Of a stretch of DNA of 64,000 nt, positions 54,661 to 64,000 are shown piece by piece. Numbering within the stretch: the first letter of the stretch is position 1; each line of letters opens with the position of its first letter. The DNA comes from Polyodon spathula (Eukaryota; Chordata; Actinopteri; Acipenseriformes; Polyodontidae): positions 44,515,726 through 44,579,725 of the forward strand of contig NC_054534.1 in the NCBI RefSeq assembly GCF_017654505.1, written 5' to 3'. Under the pieces are notes generated by a model. The model saw only the letters and a list, made by a program, of their open reading frames with translations, was not told the DNA's origin and ran no database searches. A program made the position numbers and the translations under genes.

Positions 54661-55194
54661 GGCTGCTCTTTTTTCTCCTGCGACCAGTAGCTTGCTGACA
54701 TCTGCTCACGAGTTCCTGGGTGTAAAAGAGTAAGTTAGCTTTGTTGTGGGATCAGATCACACCCACTGAACCTTCACTTCTCCTGAGCTGCTATGGAGAG
54801 GGAACATAATTGGCCATTCCAAATTGGTGAGAAAGTAAAATAATTGGGCACTCTAAACTACTGTAGAGGAATGTATTTAGTTGGAGAGACTTGGGTAAAC
54901 CCTCCCTCTAGATTTGGGAACATAAATTACTGATTTAGTCTTAGTGTTATAAAACTATCACGAAACAACATTCCCTTTATCCACATAAAGGCAAACTCTA
55001 CACTGGTGGAAACAGAATGAATTGGTCCCACCTAGAAAAACACATTATCAAGTTGATAAAATTGGGTAAAGCAAGTATCTTAATGGAAGGATCCATGTTA
55101 CAAGATATACTATCAAAAGACGTATGGATTCACTTTTATAATGGATATTCTAAGTGATTTCTCTTTTCTTTTAAGCCTGTTTTGTAACAATTTC
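54661..55194. other. No gene recognised
   Basis: Unique-looking sequence with no motif on either strand. Confidence 0.5.
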
Positions 55195-55455
55195 AGACAT
55201 ATAATAATCTTTATTTTATATAACACCTTTTCATAGTGGACCACCATAACAAAGCACTTTATAAGATATGAGACGTGTGTGTGTGAACCATGCATCAGCT
55301 GCAGAGTCACTTACAACAACATATCACCCAAAAGACAGCACAAGGAGGTTAAGTGATTTGCTGGGGATCACACAATGAGTCAGTGGATGAGCTGGGATTT
55401 GAACCGGAGACCGCCTGGTTACAAGCCTGTTTCTTTAACCACATAGTGTGCTAGA
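55195..55455 (-). repeat. tRNA-derived SINE, minus strand
   Basis: The minus strand has a tRNA-like head (CTATGTGGTTAAAGAAAC, then CCGGTTCAAATCCCAGC, an almost perfect B box at about 55396-55408). A core body and a 3' part follow, ending in AAAGGTGTTATATAAAATAA, like LINE-2-type tails. The general plan is that of CORE/V-type SINEs. Confidence 0.75.
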
Positions 55456-57055
55456 CCACACATACTCTATTCCACAGTGGCCAATATCCTACTGAAAATG
55501 ACAGGGCCAGACCTTGTCTATGGTGACCTGGACCATGCTGTCATGACATTACAGAGAACAAAAACACACAGTACAAATATTTTAATTGCTGAATCTTGAA
55601 TTCTTGTGTGGATGTCATATTCCACAGGCATGGGAATGGCAGTTTCCCTCTAGGGCATTTGAGGAGGGAGCTTGGTATAAGAACATCGGATCTACTGCAA
55701 TTAATCCTGCCTAACTCCTGACTATAAGCAGGCTTTGACAGCCAGTGGCTATGGATGAGCCCACATTTGCTCCACTGTTGCAGGAGTTACTAAATGAAAT
55801 GTCAAAAACTAAAAGGTACACAACTACCCTCTCAAATATATTACAAAGATGAGCACAATTGGTGATGCAGTAGCATTTAGTATTACAGTAATTTAAAAAT
55901 GTAGTTACTTCACACAAAAGTTAATAAATACTATGCAAGTAAACAACAAGTCATGATAAGTTCCACAATGATTCATATTAAACTATGGGACCTATTTTGA
56001 AGCATTTTTCAAACATTAATAAAATACTGGTTATTATAACTGTTTAAATCTAGCAAGAAACAACTCAAACAATAACTAAAGAGCTTCTTACAGCAACTTA
56101 ATGGTGTTTTGCTAGTTTTATATTTGCTTTCCTTTCTTCTTTGCAGTTCCTTTTATAACTAATAATAAACTATAACTCATCATTAAGATATTAACATTAG
56201 GAATAGTTTGTTTTGCTAAAATTTTCACAGTTTCTCTATATTCCTGTGTGTATTGATTTACACTGGGTCTAGTAATTATTCATTTATTTGTTTTTCTTTA
56301 CTCCTAGGAGACCAACCAGAATTAGTGCTGTAATGTTTTTAAATGTGTCTTACCAGCTTTCAAAGTTTAAATGACCATGCCACAAGTAATTAAAGAATGG
56401 TTGAGATGGTCATCAGCAGAGATTTGAGAGGCCTATGGGAAACAGGCTGCCTGCTTGTTCTGTAGAGCTGCAGTGTATTGGAATTGACATTGCTAAACAA
56501 GCTCATCTTTCTGGTCCAGTAGACCAGTTAAGGTGCTCACATTTGTCATTCCATGAATGCACAATCGTTAGCACTTTGCTGCTTCTTGTAATGGCTAGAG
56601 AGAGCGATCTCTAATAACATACCACAGTATCATTGCCTAGGCCAGACTGTCTCAAATCTGTGCCAAATGGCACTGTAACCTCATGGCCTCTGTTTCTCAA
56701 TACCACCAACATATTGTATTTTGTTTACACATGATTCTTTTAAAAAAATGAGTCTCTTTTTCTTAGAAAATAATTAGCTATGGTCAACATAGGTCCCAGT
56801 AGATAACTGTGTGAAATCTGGCAATATTATGGAGTGCCTAGTTTATTCTTTTGTTTATAGGCGGTTTTTCCTTTGTTTCACTTTGTTTTGAACCAGTCTG
56901 GTTTCACAAGCTGCACCAGAAAAAGAAAGTGTGCAACCGCCCTTCTGACCACTGCCTTCGTACAGTGTGTGGTCAGTTGTTTTGTTAAAGTATAGTTAAA
57001 GCTAAAGATATCACAAGTGTTTTTTACACTGCAATTTTACACCATAATTTGAACT
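55456..57055. other. No gene recognised
   Basis: AT-rich sequence. The part after 56390 may belong to the Tc1 relic that ends at 57389, but no transposase motif could be read there. Confidence 0.45.
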
Positions 57056-57059
57056 GTTA

Positions 57060-57389
57060 ACTAATATGCAAGACAGAATGGGCCCAAATTTCACCAACAA
57101 CGTGTAACATTAACAATTATCATAAATGCATGAAAGCCATAATAAAAGCAAAAGGAAGACAAACAAAATACTAAAGCAGGGGTGCCAATACTTTAGTCAT
57201 GAGCGAATATATTAAATGAAATGTTTTTGTTTTTTTTATGAAGATTATTTGTTAAATTAATAGAAATAGTATATTTAGATTTTCGTTTTATTAAAAAGTG
57301 GCTAAAGTTTACTAAATGCTTGTGCTTAATATGTTACCTTAAATTATGGTACAATAAGCGTAGGGTGCCAATACTTTGTCTGCATCTGT
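57060..57389 (+). mobile_element. Tc1-like transposon, 3' end
   Basis: GACAGAATGGGCCCAAATTTC corresponds to the last transposase codons of some Tc1 families. It is followed by AGGGGTGCCAATACTTTAGTC and, at the end, GGTGCCAATACTTTGTCTGC ATCTG then TA (57390-57391), a Tc1-type right terminal repeat. The upstream transposase is lost. Confidence 0.65.
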
Positions 57390-57541
57390 ACAAAAGCCTC
57401 CACTATATCTATATCCTCTTCACATGTGATTTCCTCCCCGGTAGGGGAAAATAATACTTAGGACATCAGTGCTCATCCAGTATACATGGCTCTGTCCAGA
57501 CTTGATGGTCCACTCAGTCTTGAATATTTGAAGTCTGAACA

Positions 57542-57573
57542 TCAGAAAAAAAAAAAAAAAAAAAAAAAAAAAA
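57542..57573. repeat. Poly-A tract
   Basis: About 30 A residues read directly. No retroposed body could be assigned on its left side. Confidence 0.9.
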
Positions 57574-57574
57574 C

Positions 57575-58865
57575 ATGGTACCATAAGAACGCTCATCTGT
57601 ATTCTCATGGCATTCCTTTGGATCACAATTAGAGTTAATGGTAACACAAATTAGCTCTACTCACACTCTACCACATATGTCAAATATTTTTTAAAATCAA
57701 GAATCTACTGAGCTAGGTAAGGTCTGCTAAGGAGAGAATAGTGCTATTGGAAACAAAAACTCTTCTTCTGTACTATACCACGCGTGCTTGAAAATAAGTT
57801 TTGAAAGAACCTGGCATCATGCAAGATTTATACAATCAAATACTGTACACAATTGAGTCTTTTATACCGTATTTGTTCTAAGTAGTACACTTAAAAAAGG
57901 TCTCTGCACAGCTTGTGTTTTACTGTCTATACTAAAAATGTGTATCATTAATGAAAACATTTTACCATCCACAACATTTTGTCTTGCCATCCACCCCTTG
58001 CCCCAGCTTCCACACAGACCCTGGTAGTCAGATCTTAAGTGGATTGTTATGCACAACTGTTTTTTTGCTATTCTATTAACAATTTAAATGTGCTAATCCA
58101 TTTAGATAAACAGTATTTAACAAATATTGGAGGCTCTAATTATCTCAAGCTTTGTAAAAGCTTTAAATCTGCATCAAATGAAATCCTTCAAGAATTTCTA
58201 TTGAAACAATGGGCAAGCAATAATCAGCAAGTCATGTTACAAGGGCCTGCTGTGGTTTTCTGATGGAATGCACTGTGTAATCACATTCCACAAGACTTCA
58301 GAATCACACAACTGTTTCACTAATGACTTTTCTTTAGTAGTTACCGGCGTGGTACTAAGACGGAATCCACAATAATTAATTTCTCAACCTGCTAAAATAA
58401 ATTGTTATTGCAATCTAGAGAGGAAGTCCTGTGCAGCAAGAAGGCAGTTTAAATGTTTTTGTATAACGGTGCATGCAGTAATTTTCATAGTAGTTTTTCA
58501 TATTCAGAGGAATCGAGTTGCTTCTTACAGATTCATACATTTTTATGGTATTTTTATTTTAAACAAACTATGTATTTTGAAAAATTATTTGAGTATTTTT
58601 TTCAGTAGAATAGTCTGAGTTGTCAGAATATGACCTGAACAGACAGAGAATGCAAGGCTGTAAAAAACTGATTAGAGAGGACCTCCCTCCCTCTCTCTCT
58701 CTCTAATTTGTGCCTCTATATTCATTATATCCATCCATTATGTACCAACTGTATCAAACCATTTCAGCATTACTGAATATTTCTAAAGGTTGTAAAACTG
58801 CTTATAAAAGAGATAGATTTTCACAATACATTACACACACACACACATTATATATATTACAGTTT
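57575..58865. other. No gene recognised
   Basis: AT-rich with a short CT run (about 58690-58705) and a CA run (about 58835-58847). The frame at 58039-58263 has no motif. Confidence 0.5.
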
Positions 58866-58869
58866 GTTG

Positions 58870-59286
58870 CCCCTTTAAAAACGTAGACCCAGGACATGGA
58901 AATGGAAGTTTAAGCAGCGCTGGCGCGCTATTTGTAATATTTACACAAAACACAAAATAAACAAAACAAACACCTAGCTCTTTTTCGAGCACTAACTGAA
59001 CACACAGGAACCTATAATACAGGACATCTAGGCTGTTTACTTGTTTTTAACACTGACAAAACCAAACACACAGAGGTTTTCACACAGTACCTTTTGACGG
59101 TTGCACATACTCACAACTAGACTCTTCACACTACGGCCTGAACAGACTGGCTGTTCTCTTTAAATACCCTGAACCTGGCTCTAATTTACAATACACACCA
59201 GGTGCAGGGGATGACTAATAATTAAACAATTAAACAAACAGATGTGTATTCGCCCGTGTTTTTGGGCAGGGAAAACTTAACCCCTT

Positions 59287-59290
<4 letters not shown>
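58870..59290 (-). mobile_element. Partial LTR, minus orientation
   Basis: The layout matches the other LTRs: an ACACAAAACACAAAATAAAC block, a CACTAACTGAACACACAG block, a TATA box (GGTATTTAAAG on the minus strand, 59158-59168 on the plus) and, directly upstream, hairpin arms 59167-59178 and 59198-59209 (11 of 12 paired). The terminal TG/CA ends are not seen. The sequence runs into the TA microsatellite at 59291. Confidence 0.5.

Positions 59291-59364
<74 letters not shown>
59291..59364. repeat. (TA)n microsatellite
   Basis: Thirty-seven TA units next to the outer side of the inverted-repeat element, as at 2432-2506. Confidence 0.95.
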
Positions 59365-59366
<2 letters not shown>

Positions 59367-59796
59367 TTTGCAAAAAAAAAAAAAATGCATCAGTTAGGGC
59401 TGATATAAAAACAACAAAAGTAATGGGAATGTTATGGTTTTTAACCCTAACTCTGCATTCTCTCCCTTCTCCTTACAAGCAGTGGAATGGGCAAGACAAC
59501 ACAAGCAACCACAGACAGTCATCATTAGTTAAGACGAACAACATACAACTCTCTGTAGATAACACAAGAGACATCCATCATCATGGTCCACTAGGCGTAT
59601 GACTGTGAAGGCTCGGTATGGTACGGGTTGTTCTAGATTGGGTATTTGTCGAGCCGAGCAAGAACCAAACCTTGAAACACCACCCTCACATGACATCTGA
59701 ATCTGGCTCCGAGCCAATCCTGGCCAGGTGCAGGGTTAAGGATTTTCATCATTACGTTGCATCAGTCAGTACACTCCAGAAAGAAAAACAACAAAC

Positions 59797-59991
59797 ATGG
59801 CGGGCAGCGAGTGTGATGAGAGAAAAGTACAGCCTTGGGACACTGAGGAAGTGCAGGCTCTAGTTTCTCTGTGGGCAGATAGAAGTGTTCAGGAAGATCC
59901 TGGAGTCATGCGTCAGAAATTAGAAAGTTTATGCCTGAATTTCTGGAAATTTGAAGCAAATGGGCATAAACTGTGGGTACGGTATATTTAA
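59797..59991 (+). pseudogene. Harbinger-type Myb/SANT-like protein, N-terminal fragment
   Basis: 64 codons: after MAGSECDERKVQPW, the segment DTEEVQALVSLWADRSVQED and KLESLCLNFWKFEANGHKLW match the Myb/SANT/trihelix-like domain encoded beside the nuclease in Harbinger transposons, which helps bring the nuclease to DNA. The expected W...CR/KxK third helix is cut off by a stop at 59989. An ATGGCGG start near 59797 supports the chosen ATG. No Harbinger nuclease is present in the window around it. Confidence 0.7.
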
Positions 59992-59999
59992 CTCACACA

Positions 60000-61364
60000 T
60001 TCAAAAACATAAATTTGTATCAAGTTTCTCATCCTTTACCTTTATTATATTAATATAAGGAAATACAAATGCTGAAAATAAAACAATTCTAAACTTATTT
60101 ACAAAAATATAGTGAAAGAAAATACTGTAGAGCTGTACCATACATGCAACTATACGGCTCTCATTGTGCTCACACAGCTTCTTTTTTTAAGCACCCAAAC
60201 AATAAACAACCCTAGAAAAAACAACAACTATCCTTAAATGGGATATCTTTGGCAAATCATATTTTAAAACTTATTTTTTCCCCCTTCAACAGAAATTCCT
60301 AAAATAAATTATATTTAAATGAATATATTTACAAAATATAGCAATGCAAGATACAGCTGTACCGTTGGTCTATTAATTTGTGAACACCATTTGTTTGCCC
60401 ATTTTTGCCCAGTGAGTGAACTGAGTTCATTAATAACAATAATTAATAACAATTGTCTTTTGTTGCGTGTGACGTCAGTAGCATGGCTCAGCTCTGCAGT
60501 GGAAAAACAACCCAGGCTCCCCTTACCCATGTCATGAGGGCTCAGTATGGCCCTGGCACGGCTTTTTTGTACAGTGGAAAAGTGGCAGAAGTGCTCTATA
60601 GAGACTTAGTAGGAGGCTGTTGAGGTTTGTCAGATAAGGCTCACTGCATAAGGATGGATATTTACAGAACACGTGTGTGAGCTATCTGCCAACAGTCCTA
60701 AAACACTGGCGAATACAGAACATACTGGTACTACAGCCCAATTGTGATGGTGAGGCCATTCCTCCCATTAACTGTATTCTGTTGCTCATCCAGTATAACA
60801 CTGAAAAACTCTCAAACTGATATGACACAGCACATTCCACTCGCCCGCATAAACACAGTTTAATAACAGTGTACCTCATACACTTCCATTTTTGCAAGTG
60901 ACAATATCATTGTGTCATACATGTCATAATCTGTCACATGGGTGTCCTGTTCTTAAAGTGCTCCCATTCCCCCTATCCATGTTATTATGAATGCTAATGC
61001 CGGCTCATCACCCCTTCCCCTCCTTGCAAAAGACTGTATTATGCCATTGAAAATCTGCAATTCCATATAACAAAAAGTAATGCTACGACATAGATTCATA
61101 CTACAGCACAGTTGGCAGTCATTCTGTTATGCACCTGTGTCTCACAATTTAACATATACACTTCTCATGTTACCCTGCATGCAGTTCCCCACCCCCACCC
61201 AACAAACTGACGCACATCAAACATGTGGATGCCACACTAGACATTGATCATGGCAGTGGAATTCATAGAGGTACAGTGTGATGTTGGTGCCACTATTATG
61301 CATTTGCACATAAGCAGTACCCAGATATACACGACCTCCCAACACACTGGCATGGCTGTAGACC
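60000..61364. other. Interior of the inverted-repeat element; no coding recognised
   Basis: Contains the Harbinger-like subterminal block at 60538-60590 and otherwise unassigned AT-rich sequence. Confidence 0.4.
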
Positions 61365-61515
61365 TCATACACCTAGTGGACCATGATGATGAATGTCTCC
61401 TTTGTTATCTGCAGAGAGTTGTATGTTGTTCGTCTTAACTGATGATGGCTGTCTGTGGTTGCTTGTGCTACCTTTCCCCTTCCACTGCTTGTAAGGGGGT
61501 GGGATGGAATGTGTA

Positions 61516-62245
61516 CCCGAAAACCCATGTATCCGTTGGATTTTAAATGACCTGACCCTGGTCTGTTTTTACTACCCAGATATCGATTATTAATTTGAGT
61601 ATTTAAAGAAAATGTTGAAAATTTGACAGTGCATTTGTAAGAATGGGTCTCTGGCCAGCATAATAAAGACAGCATTAAGACAAGCTTTGCATTCAGCCTT
61701 TTCTTAACTGACAGGATGTCAAGGTTTTACAGAAAACAATAACATACAGCTGCAAGTACACCGCAATAATAATAACTGCAGCGACTATTCTTCTCAGGAA
61801 GTAAATTGGAAAGAAAACAACATAACAACATCCTGTGGGCTTATGTCAGTGATAAATCTGTGATCCATCAATAATAATAACCATGTGGCTTCCAATACGG
61901 AATGCTTTATCAACAATTATTGTGCAGATATAGTTTCTTTCAGTTTGTGTTATCATTGCATACATCAGAAATGATACAAAGTAATACTGACAGTTCTATC
62001 ATTTACCAATTGCAGTCGGGGGGGGGCTTACTGAGTAATTTATTTTAAATTAGTCTCTTTAGCAAAATGTGACACATTCAATAGGATTTTCTTGTGTGAT
62101 TGTAAGGCAGTGACACGATAAAAAAAAAAAAATACTAATACTTCTGATTGCTTTATATTTTGGGAAAACCCCTGATACAGTCCATATATGGATAGTTTCA
62201 GGTTGTGCACAAGGGGTGGGGGGGGGGTAAGCAGGGGCACAGGTC
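61516..62245. other. No gene recognised
   Basis: AT-rich sequence with short G and A runs. The LVDHDD-type frame ending before it is only the translation of the inverted repeat arm. Confidence 0.5.
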
Positions 62246-62253
62246 CCTCCAAT

Positions 62254-62745
62254 CAGGGTTGTCATTTCCGCTTTAAAACCGCGGAATTGGGCTTCTATTT
62301 CCACGGATGCGCTTATAAAGTTCTAATTTTACCTTGTTGCTTTTTACTATATTTTGGGCTTCTTTTAATGCTTGGTCGCTTATGTTGAAAATGGTTAACA
62401 CTGCAAAAGTCTGTTCAATTAAATATCATTCTTGTGTACAAAAGCAAAACACATTATCTACCAGGTTTTTGTTTTCTCTGTAAGACATAGGGGTTCGATT
62501 GCAACGTACCAAAGCTAGTCCACTTGATGCGTCTAACTAGTGGATTAGCAGGTTTACTCCACTTGCTTGGATTAAAGTTAGTACACTTGTTAATCCTGGT
62601 TGCAGTGTACCAGACGATAATCACCACAGCTAATATCGTTGCTTGGTAATTAATGATTTATGACGCATGGTGGTGGTTGGGCTTCTTTTGAACTTCTTTT
62701 TTAAATCCAGTTGGCTTTTTTTCTCACAGAGATCTGGCAACCCTG
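62254..62745. mobile_element. hAT MITE with perfect 8-bp target duplication
   Basis: 492 bp, starting CAGGGTTGTCATTTCCGC and ending GATCTGGCAACCCTG, giving inverted ends CAGGGTTGYCA. Both sides are flanked by CCTCCAAT (62246-62253 and 62746-62753), the 8-bp duplication typical of hAT transposition. There is no coding capacity. Confidence 0.9.
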
Positions 62746-62753
62746 CCTCCAAT

Positions 62754-63045
62754 AATCATTTACAAAATATTGATTTCTGCCTGTAAATGCTTTGCGTTTT
62801 CACACGTTCCCCCCATAATGTACAGTTAAGGACTGGCGCATGTGTCCCCTAGCTGCAGTAGTACAATTAGTGGAAAAACCTCACATTTTTTTAAATTTCG
62901 CTATTTTATGTTAAACTGAAAACCTGAAAACTGTTAATATACTAAAGGGAAAGCACTTGTGAAGCTGAATCAAGAATTTCAATTCAGAGTTCCTGAAATG
63001 CAGTATGATTTATTTGTACACCACACAGCCTTTTTAACACTCGGG
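62754..63045. other. No gene recognised
   Basis: Unique-looking AT-rich spacer before the hAT fragment. Confidence 0.5.
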
Positions 63046-63047
63046 AA

Positions 63048-63225
63048 TTAGATAATGCAATGTCTTTGCCAGAACTTATGAAGGTCTGTAAAAAACACGA
63101 CCTGGGACTTTTGTATCCTGATGTATTAAACCTACTGGGTTTGGCCGGGCTCCCTGTTTCAGTTAGAACTGCAGAAAGATGTTTCAGTGTTAAAAAGGTC
63201 CACAGCCTATGGACTTTAATTGAAA
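63048..63225 (+). pseudogene. hAT transposase C-terminal dimerisation fragment
   Basis: The frame from 63060 reads LLYPDVLNLLGLAGLPVSVR, TAERCFSVKKVHSLW. This matches the hAT C-terminal block in which LPVxxAxxERxFS forms the dimer interface. The usual K-x-LR end follows only weakly. After about 63210 the frame runs into CA/TA-rich sequence without homology. Upstream catalytic parts are absent. Confidence 0.75.
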
Positions 63226-64000
63226 TGGCGAGTGAGTGCAATGCTATTTATTTATCAACACACACACATATATATTGTTTAACATGCCCAACCACCCTCC
63301 CCCGTCCCAGTAGTGGTCACATTTTTATCCCTGCCCACGCCCCTGGATAGTATTCATCACATGATTTGAATTAACATATAATATGATTCAGAAGGATTCC
63401 CTAAAACAGTCAGGGAGCAGATTACTTGTTCGTAGAAAACAAATTCATGATTTCAAAAGTACAGTTTAAGACACATTCAAACAACTCATACACTAGGAAA
63501 TTAAATTTGTAATACTTTATCAGTAATCTAACATAAAATAAAAAGGTCAATTTCTTGTACATTTAATATATAGAGAGACAGAGAGATTAGTGCGAAAATA
63601 TTTTTTGCCAGTATTTTATTAAATAAAATAGCATTTTTTTAATAGATTTTTTTTTCTTTTTAATTGAAATTAATTGGTAGAAACTTTAAATTTTAAACAT
63701 ATACAAATCAAGTGCAGATCATATTCACATCATATTCATTCAGTAATTGTAAAAATAATTGTGTTTCTTATTTGTTCCACTCTGCCAAAAGAGCATGCAC
63801 ATTAAACAATTTGATGGCACTGGAATGGCGATAAAGGTGCTAGGACCAGAAATACGCTCATTACAGTTTTCCATGCAAGTGTCGAATAAAATGTCACTGC
63901 GAGTAAAAAGTAAAACCTCCGCTAGCGAGCGAGCTTGTCATGCCAGTAAAAACTTCTTAAAAGTCATCTTAAACAATTTTCCACAGCGTTTGTCGCATAT
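63226..64000. other. No gene recognised
   Basis: AT-rich end of the window. No motif was found. Confidence 0.5.

Larger units (their letters stand above)
59390..61515. mobile_element. Long-inverted-repeat DNA element with nested Harbinger-like sequence
   Basis: 59455-59605 and 61365-61510 are inverted copies sharing CTTACAAGCAGTGGAA, GCACAAGCAACCACAGACAG-type, TTAAGACGAACAACATACAA, CTCTCTGCAGATAACA-type and CATCATCATGGTCCACTAGG blocks. The interior holds a Myb/SANT-like frame (59797-59991) and Harbinger-like subterminal sequence near 59609-59640 and 60538-60590 (GGCTCGGTATGGTACGGG and GGCTCAGTATGGCCCTGGCA). Whether one element or a Harbinger copy nested in an older hairpin is present cannot be decided by eye. 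Confidence 0.65.

Noticed and set aside
61244..61438. Shared LVDHDDxCLLCYLQRVVCCSS peptide in two frames
   Set aside because: Both frames are translations of the two arms of one inverted repeat, not a conserved protein.
1..64000. CRISPR arrays, bacterial operons, phage or plasmid features
   Set aside because: No direct-repeat/spacer arrays or prokaryotic gene organisation. The content is clearly vertebrate nuclear DNA.

Overview
The window reads as vertebrate, most likely ray-finned fish, nuclear DNA. It is AT-rich, full of microsatellites, and carries fragments of almost every transposon class found in fish genomes: Tc1/mariner, hAT, piggyBac, Harbinger, DIRS and other tyrosine-recombinase retroelements, L2, Tx1-type and R2/NeSL-like LINEs, LTR retrotransposons and tRNA-derived SINEs. 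The mix would suit a non-teleost fish such as a sturgeon or paddlefish, but that is inference. I found no intact host protein gene, rRNA or genuine tRNA gene. Nearly everything recognisable is a broken mobile element, so the window is best read as a repeat-rich intergenic or intronic tract.

Layout. 1-8.6 kb: simple repeats, a Tc1 pseudogene (2718-3870) inserted in an older hairpin repeat, a 5'-region and RT fragment of an R2/NeSL-like LINE (about 4.3-5.8 kb) and a hAT pseudogene (7.9-8.6 kb). 8.6-16.6 kb: a solo LTR with target duplication (8657-9459), a minus-strand hAT relic (10.8-11.8 kb), a rearranged piggyBac element (12191-14654) holding a compositionally odd segment, then half of a pol-less LTR element with zinc-knuckle and tandem-repeat coding (14659-16551). 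16.6-25 kb: sparse, with a frameshifted MADF-domain pseudogene that seems to keep an intron, a Tc1 fragment, a solo LTR with perfect target duplication (22674-23134), a mariner MITE and a SINE. 25.2-28.9 kb: a BED-finger hAT fragment beside a DIRS element that retains inverted termini and the internal complementary region but has lost most of RT. 31-36.2 kb: another solo LTR with perfect duplication, a SINE head, an L2 LINE end and a gypsy-like gag remnant between degraded LTRs. 36.7-43.6 kb: a second mariner MITE, an LTR-like sequence with a poly-A tail, a solo LTR that splits a 70-odd codon frame, and a complete 3.07-kb pol-less LTR element (40538-43605) with primer site, polypurine tract, target duplication and gag-like zinc knuckles followed by coding minisatellites. 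45.3-50.7 kb: an almost full-length Tx1-type LINE on the minus strand lying within a GATA microsatellite. 51-64 kb: a solo LTR, duplicated tyrosine-recombinase retroelement fragments, a SINE, a Tc1 end, a partial LTR, a long-inverted-repeat element with nested Harbinger-like coding sequence, a hAT MITE with a perfect 8-bp duplication, and a hAT dimerisation-domain fragment.

The most interesting signals are these. (1) Several diverged LTRs carry a perfect or near-perfect hairpin directly upstream of the TATA box. The arm sequences are unrelated between subfamilies although the position is the same. (2) The pol-less LTR elements carry gag-like frames lengthened by minisatellites whose units are all multiples of three (24, 27, 30, 36 and 39 bp). 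(3) The Tx1-type LINE is bounded on both sides by the same tetranucleotide array, which suggests microsatellite-targeted insertion.
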